Part shown: piece by piece, positions 1-8,473 of the stretch | Position numbering within the stretch: position 1 is the stretch's first letter | Layout: each line of letters opens with the position of its first letter | From: Nemertoderma westbladi | Taxonomy: Eukaryota > Xenacoelomorpha > Nemertodermatida > Nemertodermatidae | Assembly (NCBI GenBank): GCA_032718475.1 | Contig: JAUCBJ010003785.1 | Coordinates: 1 to 24,818 of the forward strand | Direction of reading: 5' to 3' | Length of the DNA: 24,818 nt | The notes under the pieces: model-generated | What the model was told of the DNA's origin: nothing | Databases searched by the model: none | What the model saw: only the letters and a program-made list of their open reading frames with translations | Translations under genes and position numbers: made by a program

Positions 1-523
1 TTCTTCACAGTATTACAGAAGAAACTTTATTTAAAAAGGTGAAACGAAATCAGAAATCCAACCATCCATGTTATTGGCTATTTAATTGCCAGACCTCATA
101 TTGAGCATAGAGCAGTTATTATTCGTGATTTCGTGACGCCTGGTGGGTCCGTACTGTGGTAGACCCCAGAGCCAGAACATGGTACATACACCAGATACTA
201 GGCCTAATGCATGGATCATGGAATCGGAGACAATACTCACTTAACAAACGAAGCGTTGTACAGTACAATATACTTAGTAACATCTTACTACCAAAACCCA
301 GACAACCCTGCAGTCACAGCGGATGAATCCTATTGGGCGCTGCTGTTGTAGAACTGATCCGTCTGTGTGATCCTGTTCTATGGCAGCCAGCTGGCTGGTC
401 AGCCTTGATATTACGGAAGAGTCTGCTAAGAGAAACTCTTGATACTGTATTGCAGATGAATTGTGGGTTTAGGCCTACATGCGAACTGTGGCCGCGTTGC
501 GTTGCGTCCCGGTTGGGTTGTAT
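1..523. other. Intergenic, no supported gene
   Basis: AT-rich sequence with a slightly more GC-rich patch around 300-520. The open frames here are short, lack a convincing start and show no recognisable motif. I see no gene in this stretch. Confidence 0.5.
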
Positions 524-573
524 CATGACCTACTATAACATAGTAGGTGTAGCAAATGTTATAGTAGGTCATG
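524..573. repeat. Perfect 18-bp inverted repeat (hairpin)
   Basis: Arms at 524-541 and 556-573 are exact reverse complements, separated by 14 nt. The related motif GGTTGTAT lies just outside each arm in direct orientation. A second, imperfect relative of the same hairpin follows at about 594-634. The pattern suggests a small mobile or repeat-derived hairpin; a structured RNA is possible but not supported by anything else here. Confidence 0.75.
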
Positions 574-1115
574 GTTGTATCCTAATGATCTAGCCATGAC
601 TTACTGTTACTCTGTAGTACAGTAGGTCATTATGTAGCCGATTTAATGAGTTCTAATAATGATCGCATAATGATTTTAAAGATAAATTACTCAAATATGT
701 ATTCTTAATAAATATTCTAAATTATTATTACTTTATATATATATTCTAAATTGTAATTCTAAATATATTTATACCTCTTTTTCCAATGCAATAGGCTAGT
801 TCCCAATGCATTGCAATAATGATAATACAGGGTACACGTTCTAGATGCCTTCGCGCAGCATGAGGCTCAGTTATGATACAAATTAAAATTGAGCGATTCT
901 ACTGTACCACAAAATCGGAAGAAAAAATCAAAGAAGAGGGGAAAGATCCCCCCCTTCAACCTCCTTCTTACTGTCCTGATCTGCACCACCCCAACCCAAA
1001 GGCTCACAGGGGATTGATGTCAGGCAGGTATTAACAAAAAAATTATGTTTTAAAAGTAATATATTTTAAGCGTGGATGCGAACCAATTAGTAAGATATAT
1101 TAAACCTTACCTTAA
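574..1115. other. AT-rich intergenic stretch
   Basis: No gene is visible. There is a very AT-rich part at about 650-780, then a mixed C-rich stretch at about 945-1010 that resembles mobile-element debris but cannot be assigned. Confidence 0.45.
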
Positions 1116-1138
1116 GGGGGGGGGGGGGGGGGGGGGGG
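1116..1138 (+). repeat. Poly(G) run, about 23 G
   Basis: An uninterrupted run of G at 1116-1138, with a second run of nine G at about 1271-1279. Comparable homopolymers occur at 16652 (C) and 16930 (G), so this looks like a feature of a repeat family in this genome. Exact lengths of such runs are prone to sequencing error. Confidence 0.8.
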
Positions 1139-1620
1139 TGACTAAATCAGAAAAAAATCGAGTTTTCATTTTCAATCCCACCTGGTGCAGATTTTTATGA
1201 GGATTTCAAAACGTCAACATTTTTGTTATAGCTAATGTAGTTCAAAAGTTATGCAGGGCCGCATATTAAGGGGGGGGGGCAATTTTGAATTTTGCCACTT
1301 ACAGTATTTTTCCAAATGAATAACAAAAAGTTAGTGTGAAAGGAAATTTCCGGAAAAGTATATTTCATCCGTAGTTATGACCACATCTAAGTAGGAATCC
1401 CTTGTTTCTAGTGTTTACTCTACTTGTGTTTTAATATATATATGTTTTCAGAATTTGCTAAATATAATTAATAAAATAGGAAATTTCCGGAAAATGAATA
1501 AGAAATTTCCGGAAAAATGTATATATATATATTATATATGTAAATTATTGTGGGAAGATATAATCCTTGAATATATAAGAAACCGCCGTGGGAAAGGGAT
1601 CCAGTTTAGTGTATTATATA

Positions 1621-2032
1621 TTTGTAAGCATAAAATAATAAATAAATATCAGAAAAAATTAATATATTACTTTATCACTAGCTTTCGATATAATATGTAT
1701 ATCTTTTTCAAGTGTTGAAAACCAACTATTTATAAATTAAATAAATTAATAACAATATAAGCACAATTTAAAATTCTCAAAATTTAAAACCTTTACCTTT
1801 AATACCTTTTTTTGTATACCTTTAAAGTTCAGGTATACAAACTTTCTAGAATTTTAAATTGTGCTTATGTTATTAATTTATTTAATTTATAAATAGTTGG
1901 TTTTCAACACTTGAAAAAGATATACATATTATATCGAAAGCTAGTGATAAAGTAATATATGTATTGTTTCTGAGGTCGATCTAGGTTTATTTAAAATAAT
2001 TTTTATTTTGTTTATTATTTTATGCTTACAAA
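1621..2032. repeat. Long imperfect palindrome (foldback), about 0.4 kb
   Basis: The left arm (about 1621-1776) and right arm (about 1848-2032) are reverse complements over most of their length. The outer segments 1621-1641 and 2011-2031 match, as do the inner segments around 1761-1776 and 1848-1864. The axis lies near 1826, where TGTATACCT pairs with AGGTATACA. Arms differ by small insertions. This is typical of a foldback or MITE-type element. No coding sequence is supported in it. Confidence 0.8.
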
Positions 2033-2093
2033 TATTATATTATTATATATATATATATAAGACTTTTAACGAAAACTACAGTATTATGTTTCT

Positions 2094-2178
2094 TCTAAAA
2101 CTTATCAAACTAAAACTAAAGGTACTGTACTTCTAAAACTTCTCAAACTAAAACTAAAGGTACTTCTAAAACTTCTTT
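2094..2178. repeat. Short direct repeat, about 38-bp period
   Basis: The block CAAACTAAAACTAAAGGTAC occurs at 2106 and 2144, flanked by repeated ACTTCTAAAACTTCT sequence. It gives two to three partial units. No function is apparent. Confidence 0.65.
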
Positions 2179-2184
2179 GATTTG

Positions 2185-2455
2185 GGTTTTTGGTCGCTGA
2201 TTTCATTTCCGAAGTCAGTTTTAATTTTTCTTGAAGTCTATTATGTCTGTCTGTCTGTATGTCCGTTTGTCTGTCTGTCAAAATATAAGGAAAGCATTCC
2301 AACTACAGTAGATAACAGTTTTATTATGGGGGTTATCCGGGTTGCTGATTCCATTACCGACGCGAGTTTTCGTGTTTGATGTCATCCACAATGTCTGTTT
2401 GTCTATTCAGCTGTCGGTTATATTTTGACGGACAGATAGACAGTAATGACAGGAC
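2185..2455. repeat. Diverged dispersed repeat with GTCT microsatellite
   Basis: Two diverged copies of a roughly 80-bp module (GCTGATT...CATT.CCGA...GTTTT...TGTCTGT) lie at about 2190-2275 and 2338-2410. A (GTCT)n-like stretch is at 2243-2280, and a reverse-complement CAAAATATA/TATATTTTG pair sits at about 2279 and 2428. The pattern suggests a degenerate repeat family member. Confidence 0.5.
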
Positions 2456-3212
2456 AGTCCATGACTCTGTCAAATGAGTAATGAGACTTAGAAATGAAAT
2501 CACCGACCCGGAACACCCTTCCAACAAAATTTTCAGCGCGGTTGTTTTTTCATTCTTTTTTTTCCATTCTATTTTTCATTCTAACATTTCATTGGAAGTA
2601 TTACACTAAGCTGCATACACGTTAAATATGGCCTATGCGTTTTCTGAAGAATGCTAATTTTAATTTTCAAAATGCAACTAGGCTTTTCTAAAAAGTTATG
2701 AATTATTGTAAAATTTGGCATGAATGATGATTGGGTGATTCTTAACACCCCCTTATTTTACCACTTTTTTAATTTTCTTTGTTATAGAGCTGAAATATTT
2801 AACAAAATGTGTAAATTTTTGGCCAAAAATGACGAAATCTGTCAAAAATACATTTGTTTTTTTGTTTTAATATAACAAAAATATAACAAATTTAACATAT
2901 GACAATGTTACAGCATATAAACATGTTACAAATATAACAACATTTTTTTTTTATATAAAATGTTTTTTATGTTTGGTCTTGCAGTATTCTGTTATCAGTT
3001 ATTGCTGTGTGTATTTGCTGTGTGTATTGCTGTATTATGAATTGTGCTGCGGTGTAAATTGCTCACGGTACCATACAGCCATACAGGTACCGGTACAGAG
3101 GCTGCAGTGTGAGTGCAGTGTAGTGCATACGGTAGTTGTAGAACCGGTACCAGAATAGAGAATACCAATAGGCCTACAGTCACAGTAGTGAGAGGACTTC
3201 TACGCAATCGTT
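2456..3212. other. Region upstream of eL18
   Basis: No gene is supported. Sequence is AT-rich to about 2960. A pyrimidine-rich tract followed by TTGCAG at about 2980-2985 could be a 3' splice site for a 5'-UTR intron of the eL18 gene, leaving about 227 nt of leader before the ATG. ACCGGTAC motifs lie at about 3085-3150. The splice-site reading is inference. Confidence 0.35.
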
Positions 3213-3779
3213 ATGGGTATCGATATTAAACACCATCATGTGCGGAAAGTCGTCCGCAAGAACCCCAAGAGCGACGACATTTACCTCCGTCTGCTCGTAA
3301 AACTCTACAAATTCCTCCACCGACGAACGGGTTGCAAGTTCAATAAGATAGTACTGAAACGGCTATGTATGAGCCGAATAAACAGACCTCCTCTATCGCT
3401 GTCTCGACTCTCCAGACAAATGAAACGCGAAGGCCGTGAGGGTAAGGTTGCCGTGGTTGTGGGCTCCATAACCAACGACGTCAGACTTTACCGCGTTCCC
3501 AAGTTGACCGTTTGCGCTCTGCGGGTCACTGCAACAGCGCGCGCTCGTATCGTTAAAGCCGGCGGCGACATCATCACGTTCGATCAGTTGGCGCTTCGCA
3601 GCCCGAAAGGAAAGAACACGGTGCTGCTACAGGGCCCGAGGAAGGGACGCAAAGCCTTGAAACACTTCGGTAAGGCACCGGGAGTTCCGCACAGCCACTC
3701 AAAACCGCTTGTCAGAAGTAAAGGGAGGAAGTTCGAGAGAGCTCGTGGTCGAAGGAAGAGCCGAGGGTTCAAGGTTTAG
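3213..3779 (+). CDS. 60S ribosomal protein eL18 (L18), single-exon
   Basis: This 188-residue frame matches cytosolic ribosomal protein eL18 from end to end; the human protein has the same length. eL18 is a structural protein of the large ribosomal subunit. Family signatures seen are the N-terminal [24 protein letters not shown] (about 26-37), [14 protein letters not shown] (about 53-66), [34 protein letters not shown] (about 123-133), and the basic tail [14 protein letters not shown]...[20 protein letters not shown]. The start is the first ATG and aligns with the family start. The frame has no stop, frameshift or intron, although animal eL18 genes usually have several introns. It is more GC-rich than its flanks. 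There is no poly(A) tract or target duplication to prove a recent retrocopy. It could be the sole eL18 gene after intron loss or an old retrogene. Confidence 0.96.
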   Translation: MGIDIKHHHVRKVVRKNPKSDDIYLRLLVKLYKFLHRRTGCKFNKIVLKRLCMSRINRPPLSLSRLSRQMKREGREGKVAVVVGSITNDVRLYRVPKLTVCALRVTATARARIVKAGGDIITFDQLALRSPKGKNTVLLQGPRKGRKALKHFGKAPGVPHSHSKPLVRSKGRKFERARGRRKSRGFKV

Positions 3780-3987
3780 TTGGACGGCGTGACGACTTGT
3801 AGAAAGCAACGGACTCGGGCGGAGTTATTACTCAGTTTAATTCGGTTGTTGTTATATAGCTACGTATACCTGCATATTATATTTAAGGTTTAACAGCAGA
3901 ATAAGTAGAATTTATCTGTCGTATCTTTCGATGGTATGCGTGTATTTGTGGAATATATAATTAATTAATTAAACCGTGAAATCAGCT

Positions 3988-3993
3988 AATAAA
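3988..3993 (+). terminator. Poly(A) signal AATAAA, probably for eL18
   Basis: AATAAA lies 209 nt after the eL18 stop codon and is followed by a T-rich stretch, consistent with a 3' end for that transcript. It is the only canonical hexamer I noticed between the stop codon and the SINE. Confidence 0.6.
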
Positions 3994-4062
3994 ATACTTT
4001 TTTTGAGATTTTGTATCTTGATTATGTTTCCACAGTATTTATTTATAATAATGTTGTAAGAA

Positions 4063-4215
4063 GGCGGTGTAGCTCAGTTGGTTTAGCGCCGCCCTTACAA
4101 TCTATTGCCTCTACGTTCGAACCCCGCCAGGGTCCACTCAGAATCATGATTTCCAATCAAACAACCCTGCCACTCAGCCTTTGTTCCACTGGGGTCGATA
4201 AAATCAGTACCATTT
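4063..4215 (+). mobile_element. tRNA-derived SINE
   Basis: The head resembles a tRNA. An A box is at about 4069-4080 (TAGCTCAGTTGG) and a B box at 4115-4125 (GTTCGAACCCC). The anticodon and acceptor stems do not pair well, so it is not a functional tRNA. A non-tRNA body follows, with GGGGTCGATAAAATCAGTACC at about 4192-4212; similar GGTCGAT...AGTACC blocks occur in several invertebrate SINEs. The right boundary is uncertain. Confidence 0.75.
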
Positions 4216-5256
4216 AAATTACTGAAAGCAAAACTACGCTCACCCCTACATTCGGGTAACAGCTATCGAAAGAAGGGACCTCGAGTCGCCTCAGGCTTCG
4301 GGCGACTGTATTTGCTTATCTCGAAAACACACCCGTTGAGTATCCGTTATTAGGGGTATACGAATAGGATCAACAGTGGATTTCAGAGTTAGATTTTTAT
4401 CGACAACCCCAGCCGATAGCACAATACTGCAATAGTGTGATCGGCCAAAGGGTGTCCAATGAACCCCCCGTCCATAAAAAATTTCATTTTGGTGTAATAT
4501 TGACCACAAAAATGAACAGAAGTCCAATAACTATATGGTGGCCCTGAACGGTCAATTTTTGTAATCTTTTTTTTTGTTCTCCCGACTTTTGCAAACTCGT
4601 TCAAACGACTTTACAAAACTCAAGGAAACAAATCTAATTGGCTGGAGTGGTTTCTATACCAACAAACACCCAATCAAGTTTGTTTCCCCGACTTTTGCAG
4701 TAGATGTAACTGTTATGGAGGAAGTTGGTTGGTTGGCTGGTTGGGAGCTAAAAGGAAAGTGATCGGCAAACGTGTAAAACACCGAACGCAACAACCCAAA
4801 GGCTCCTCTGTGTTGGCTGTAACCTATGAGGCAGGGAGGGCGCCACAATAACTCCCATGGTCGAACACACCGTAAGTAAACATCCAACCATTTTTCTTAT
4901 TTTTCTTTATTTTACTAATTAGCATTTATCATTAGCATTAAGCATTAATTATTAAGGGTAATCAGCTGTTATTTGAGTCGATTTTCCGATGGATAGACTT
5001 TAATTTTTATTGCGTCAAGGTCCTGGTAGGTTAAGTTTATTATAGTACAGTAGGCCTAGTAATATTATATTTATTACGCTATGGTTGGGCAACTCTATAA
5101 AATTAGCACGGTGTCGGTGTAGTTTAAAATACGTAAATAAGTAAATAAATGTTATTCGATAACGTGACGGGGTCGCCCCCTAGTGAGTTTACAACGCACT
5201 AATATATCTAGAATATCTTACAGTATTGCATTTATACAGACAGTAGGCCCTACATA
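4216..5256. other. Gene-free region with mobile-element debris
   Basis: No gene is supported. A small hairpin is at about 4275-4309 (GTCGCC paired with GGCGAC). An imperfect 18-bp inverted repeat is at 4624-4641 and 4670-4687, and the motif CCGACTTTTGCA is repeated directly at about 4581 and 4688. The rest, to 5256, is AT-rich without recognisable features. Confidence 0.4.
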
Positions 5257-5274
5257 ATGATAATAAAGGATATA

Positions 5275-6342
5275 TCTTTTTACAGAATACAAGCGAACAC
5301 AGTAGAACACACTCGAACACACTCCAAAAACTGCAATCTAACACAGTCGAAAATAGAAAGAGCACAAAAAAATAACACCTGGTACCAACGTTTAGATAAA
5401 ATTAGCCACGCGTTGCCTTTCTATAAGAAAATTCCCGAAATTATTGAATAAAATTGTCGCGAAATTAAATATTCCTTTCTTATCAGATCAGGCCTGGCCT
5501 AAGCCGTGATCTAATAATTTAACATAGTAGTAGGCTAGGCCTAAGTTAAGTGTGGTTAGCACCGGGACAGAGATCCCTGCCAGGGTAGGTACCTAACCGT
5601 GACCCAGCTCTTTATATTCCAGTGCAGCAGTCCAGTACAGTACGTACGGTAATGGGCCTAACTTCTTAATTCATATCCTCAGCAATCAGTCCCAGACAAA
5701 GCTATTCCAGTACACAGCAGTCTTCAATGTCCGCTTTGCAGGACTTTGCTTTCGCCGTGAGCCGTCGACCAGCCAGTGCATAATCTTGTACTTTGGCAGC
5801 CTCATGGAGTGAATAAGCATGGTGGACAGCCCATGACTTTCTTGAGACGCATCTTAAAGGACACTGGCCTTGAAGATGCGGATGATCTAGCAAATGTCAT
5901 GGGTGATGTGGGGTGGTGCTGTGGTGATGGGAGTTGTGGCTGTTAAATTTTGTTTTGTTGACAAGCCGGCACAGCATTCTTAAAAATGCAGCTGCAATGC
6001 AGCATGCCGATCCTAGTAGTAGTAGTACACAGGCAAACAGGCCTATTAGCTAACCCGCTATTACTATATTTATGTGAAAGGTACGGTACCCGGTAGGCTT
6101 CCCTACATAGTTTGTTATACAGAACAGACAGCATAAGAAATTAATTTAATGTCGCGGCAATTTTATTCAATAATTTCGGGAATTTTCTTATAGAAAAGTA
6201 ACGCGTGACTAATTTTATCTAAAAGGCAGAAAGGTGGTACCCGGTGTTATTTTTTGTCCTCTTTCTATTTTCGACTGTGTTCGATTGTGTTCGGCAGTTT
6301 TTGGAGTGTGTTTGTGTGCGTTTGCTTGTGTTCTGTAAAAAG
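5275..6342. mobile_element. Foldback element with about 200-bp inverted terminal arms
   Basis: The left arm (about 5275-5470) and right arm (about 6143-6342) are diverged reverse complements. For example TTTTTACAGAATACAAGCGA at 5277 pairs with the right-arm end at about 6324-6341, and ATTATTGAATAAAATTGTCGC at the inner left pairs with 6153-6173. The inner 5471-6142 region is not part of the palindrome and contains a LINE 3' fragment. This fits a non-autonomous foldback DNA element or an inverted duplication. No transposase is visible. Outer ends are approximate. Confidence 0.75.
5790..6018 (+). mobile_element. LINE 3'-end fragment
   Basis: The plus-strand frame through about 5810-5910 reads GGQPMTFLRRILKDTGLEDA followed by DDLANVMGD. 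This has the shape of the extreme C-terminus of many LINE reverse-transcriptase proteins (GRP...W...L..D.GL..). The tail at about 6005-6018 ends CCTAGTAGTAGTAGTA, comparable to the AGTAGTAGTAG end of the larger LINE at 16.25 kb. The sequence at 5861-6018 matches the reverse complement of 22498-22638, including the peptide and the tail, but has about 20 extra bases near 5915. Only the 3' end is present, as expected for 5'-truncated insertion. The left end is not certain. Confidence 0.65.
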
Positions 6343-6360
6343 CTGATTATATTTCACTAA

Positions 6361-6545
6361 CTCTGATCGTTTTTGTAGTAAGAACGCAAGTAAGAAACCC
6401 AGTCTGATGCACTTAAACGGTAATGGCGCTAGTCTACCTTCGAAAGAAGGCCGTTTGAGTGAATCTCTTATATTCCCTAATCCCCAAAGCTGCCTCGATC
6501 TGCTTAATAATTCGCTCAGTTTCTGACAGCAATTGATCATCTACA
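6361..6545 (-). other. 185-bp insert with 12-bp direct repeats, exon-like minus-strand frame
   Basis: The 12-mer ATATTTCACTAA occurs at 6349-6360 and 6546-6557, bracketing 185 bp like a target-site duplication. Within the insert, minus-strand 6540-6434 reads DQLLSETERIIKQIEAALGI then REYKRFTQTAFFRR before a TAG. It is preceded on that strand by TATTGTAG, which resembles a 3' splice site. The peptide looks more protein-like than neighbouring frames and has an amphipathic helix pattern. I do not recognise it. It could be an exon of an unknown gene, part of a mobile element, or chance. Confidence 0.35.
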
Positions 6546-6557
6546 ATATTTCACTAA

Positions 6558-7625
6558 TATAAACAGTCCCTCGAGGGTGTGGCACCACAATACAATAAGC
6601 AAAAATGTCTAACTAATTAATTACGTAAGGGCTCAAGTCTGGAAATATATTTCCCTTTAGGGGAAATGTATTTTTACTGCTTGCTTGCTTATATTATTAT
6701 TATCGCTACGGTATTCAATTTATTGCTCAATTATATGCTCAATTTTGATACTATTGCTATTGAAAGCCTCGCTTGTATTACTGGTTGGAAATATCGCCAC
6801 ACGGTCATTATTTATTGTAATAGGGGTAAGACAACACATATAAATTTGACACGATCGTCCAGATTCTCAATAATGTTCGGTTATAGAGACCTACATGATG
6901 GGTTTGGTGTCTAGAAAATGTCTTTAGTCTCGACGGAACGGCGATATTATATTAATCGAGTAACACAAAAGCAAATAAATTGAATTAACCGGTAGAATAT
7001 CAAATAAACAAATCAAATTATAATAATATTAAATATCACAAAGACAAATAAAGACAAACAAAGTAATAATTTCCAGTCATTTAAAGTTGACCGGGGTTTT
7101 TACTTCTTACATATGTAAAGGTGACTCTACAAAACAATTAAAGTAATGTGAAAAGATAGAGTGAGCCAATGCACATGGACAACAGCTTATATGGGGGCCT
7201 ACGGCCGTATACAGTAACACTGCCTAGACTTACAAATCAGAAATTCATGTTGGTTCAGCTGTGCATTTGTAACGACGCTAGGTGGCGTTCAAGTCATATC
7301 AATCAATTAACAAAGATTTAAAATATATAGGGCTATAAACCTAAATCGAGCAAAATAAGTAAACTACGACCTCAAATAACACTTTTGCGTCAACACCGCT
7401 TCCATTCACTTAGCTCAGGCGGAACCCAATCATGGCAAAAACTCAAATTAAGTACAAAAATATATCTAGCATATAAAATGTCTCAGCTCGAGAACAAAAA
7501 TTAAGCTAAATTAATTATTTGGGACACCAATTACTTATTTTCGGTATATAATGTAAAAATAGGAATTTTACATGAGTCATATAAAGTAAAATGGCCGTAA
7601 CAAAAAGTAACCAGAAAAATAATGT
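6558..7625. other. Gene-free AT-rich region
   Basis: No gene, RNA or clear repeat is recognised. Short open frames here (for example around 6666-6914) have no motif or splice context that would support them. Confidence 0.45.
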
Positions 7626-8374
7626 TTATTTCTGGGTATTTTCTTCTTCGTGGGTCGCTTTGCGACGTTTCAATGGTGGAGAGCCATAACCGGGTACGGG
7701 AGATGGAGAACCTTGCACTTGTATTCCTTCAGTGGCGGAGGGGTGAAGTTCCAATGAGTCAGAAGGGGGTGCAACAGTTCGCGTAGTTGTTCCACCAGTA
7801 GATGTTCCCGGCTGAGAGTTGCTAACAATGGTCGAAGTGGAAACCGAATAATGTAACAATTTCACACCTTTACGGAGCGTCTTGGCTGGGGAAGACTGAG
7901 TAGAGAGGGAAAGTGCGGATTGTACCATCCGTTTCAAGATAGTGGTGGTAACTGGTCCCTTGAGAGTCTGGGACGAAGTTGCAATACCTCCTCGGTCAGA
8001 AGCGTACTTCATTGGTTTAACTGTTTCATCAGCGAGACTCGAGGTGTGTCCGAGATATGTAACACGATCGGAGGTCTGTAACAGTTCTGGATTCGCGGAA
8101 ACGAATTCGTGACTGAGATCCAGATCCTTTCTAATATGCTCAAGAAGATTATTATATGTAGTTAAATCTCCAGGGTTCATGCAACGGAGAAACATACACA
8201 CGTAATGAACATTAATGAGCTCCGAAACATTAAATAACAATTGATAATCAGGAAGGTTGGAACGTTGCACTTCAATCGCGGAAGCATAAGGATTGAAAGC
8301 AAAAACTCCGAAATAAGAGTGGGAAGATTCGTAACGTAATCGTGTGATTTGGTGCAAATCCACAGAGTGTTCCT
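7626..8374 (-). pseudogene. Unrecognised protein, Ser/Thr-rich tail with basic C-terminal motif
   Basis: The minus-strand frame is open from just after a TAG at 8373-8375 to a stop at 7626, about 249 codons. It has no ATG near its beginning (GTG at 8361-8363), so the N-terminus is probably lost, on another exon, or in another frame. The first ~110 residues look folded (YFGVFAFNPYAS, NVHYVCMFLRCMNPGDLTTY). From about residue 120 it is low-complexity, rich in Ser, Thr and Pro, ending with PPLKRRK, a likely nuclear localisation motif. The next frame upstream on the same strand ends at 8474. I do not recognise the family. Because the neighbouring frame is broken, I call it a pseudogene or remnant. 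A viral phosphoprotein-like or transposon-encoded origin is only a guess. Confidence 0.5.
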
Positions 8375-8473
8375 ACAATCTTATGTTTTTCATGAGAGAT
8401 GTCTCGTCATCCCTTTGAGTTGAGTCGAAAGAAAGGGCAGGATGTTGGATAATGTCCTTTCAATAAACATTTG

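Noticed and set aside
333-593. 86-codon plus-strand frame
   Set aside because: TTG start, no family resemblance, and it runs into the hairpin repeat. It could be an exon but nothing supports it.
1455-1718. 87-codon plus-strand gene
   Set aside because: Lys/Ile/Tyr-rich translation of AT-rich DNA overlapping the palindrome.
3213-3993. Recent processed eL18 retrocopy
   Set aside because: No poly(A) tract and no target-site duplication could be found, and the frame is intact; an old retrogene or intron loss remains possible.
4063-4134. tRNA gene
   Set aside because: A and B boxes are present, but the anticodon and acceptor stems do not pair and a SINE-like body follows.
4840-4876. Possible first exon ending at GTAAGT
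   Set aside because: Only a donor-like word and a short ATG frame; no matching acceptor or recognisable peptide.
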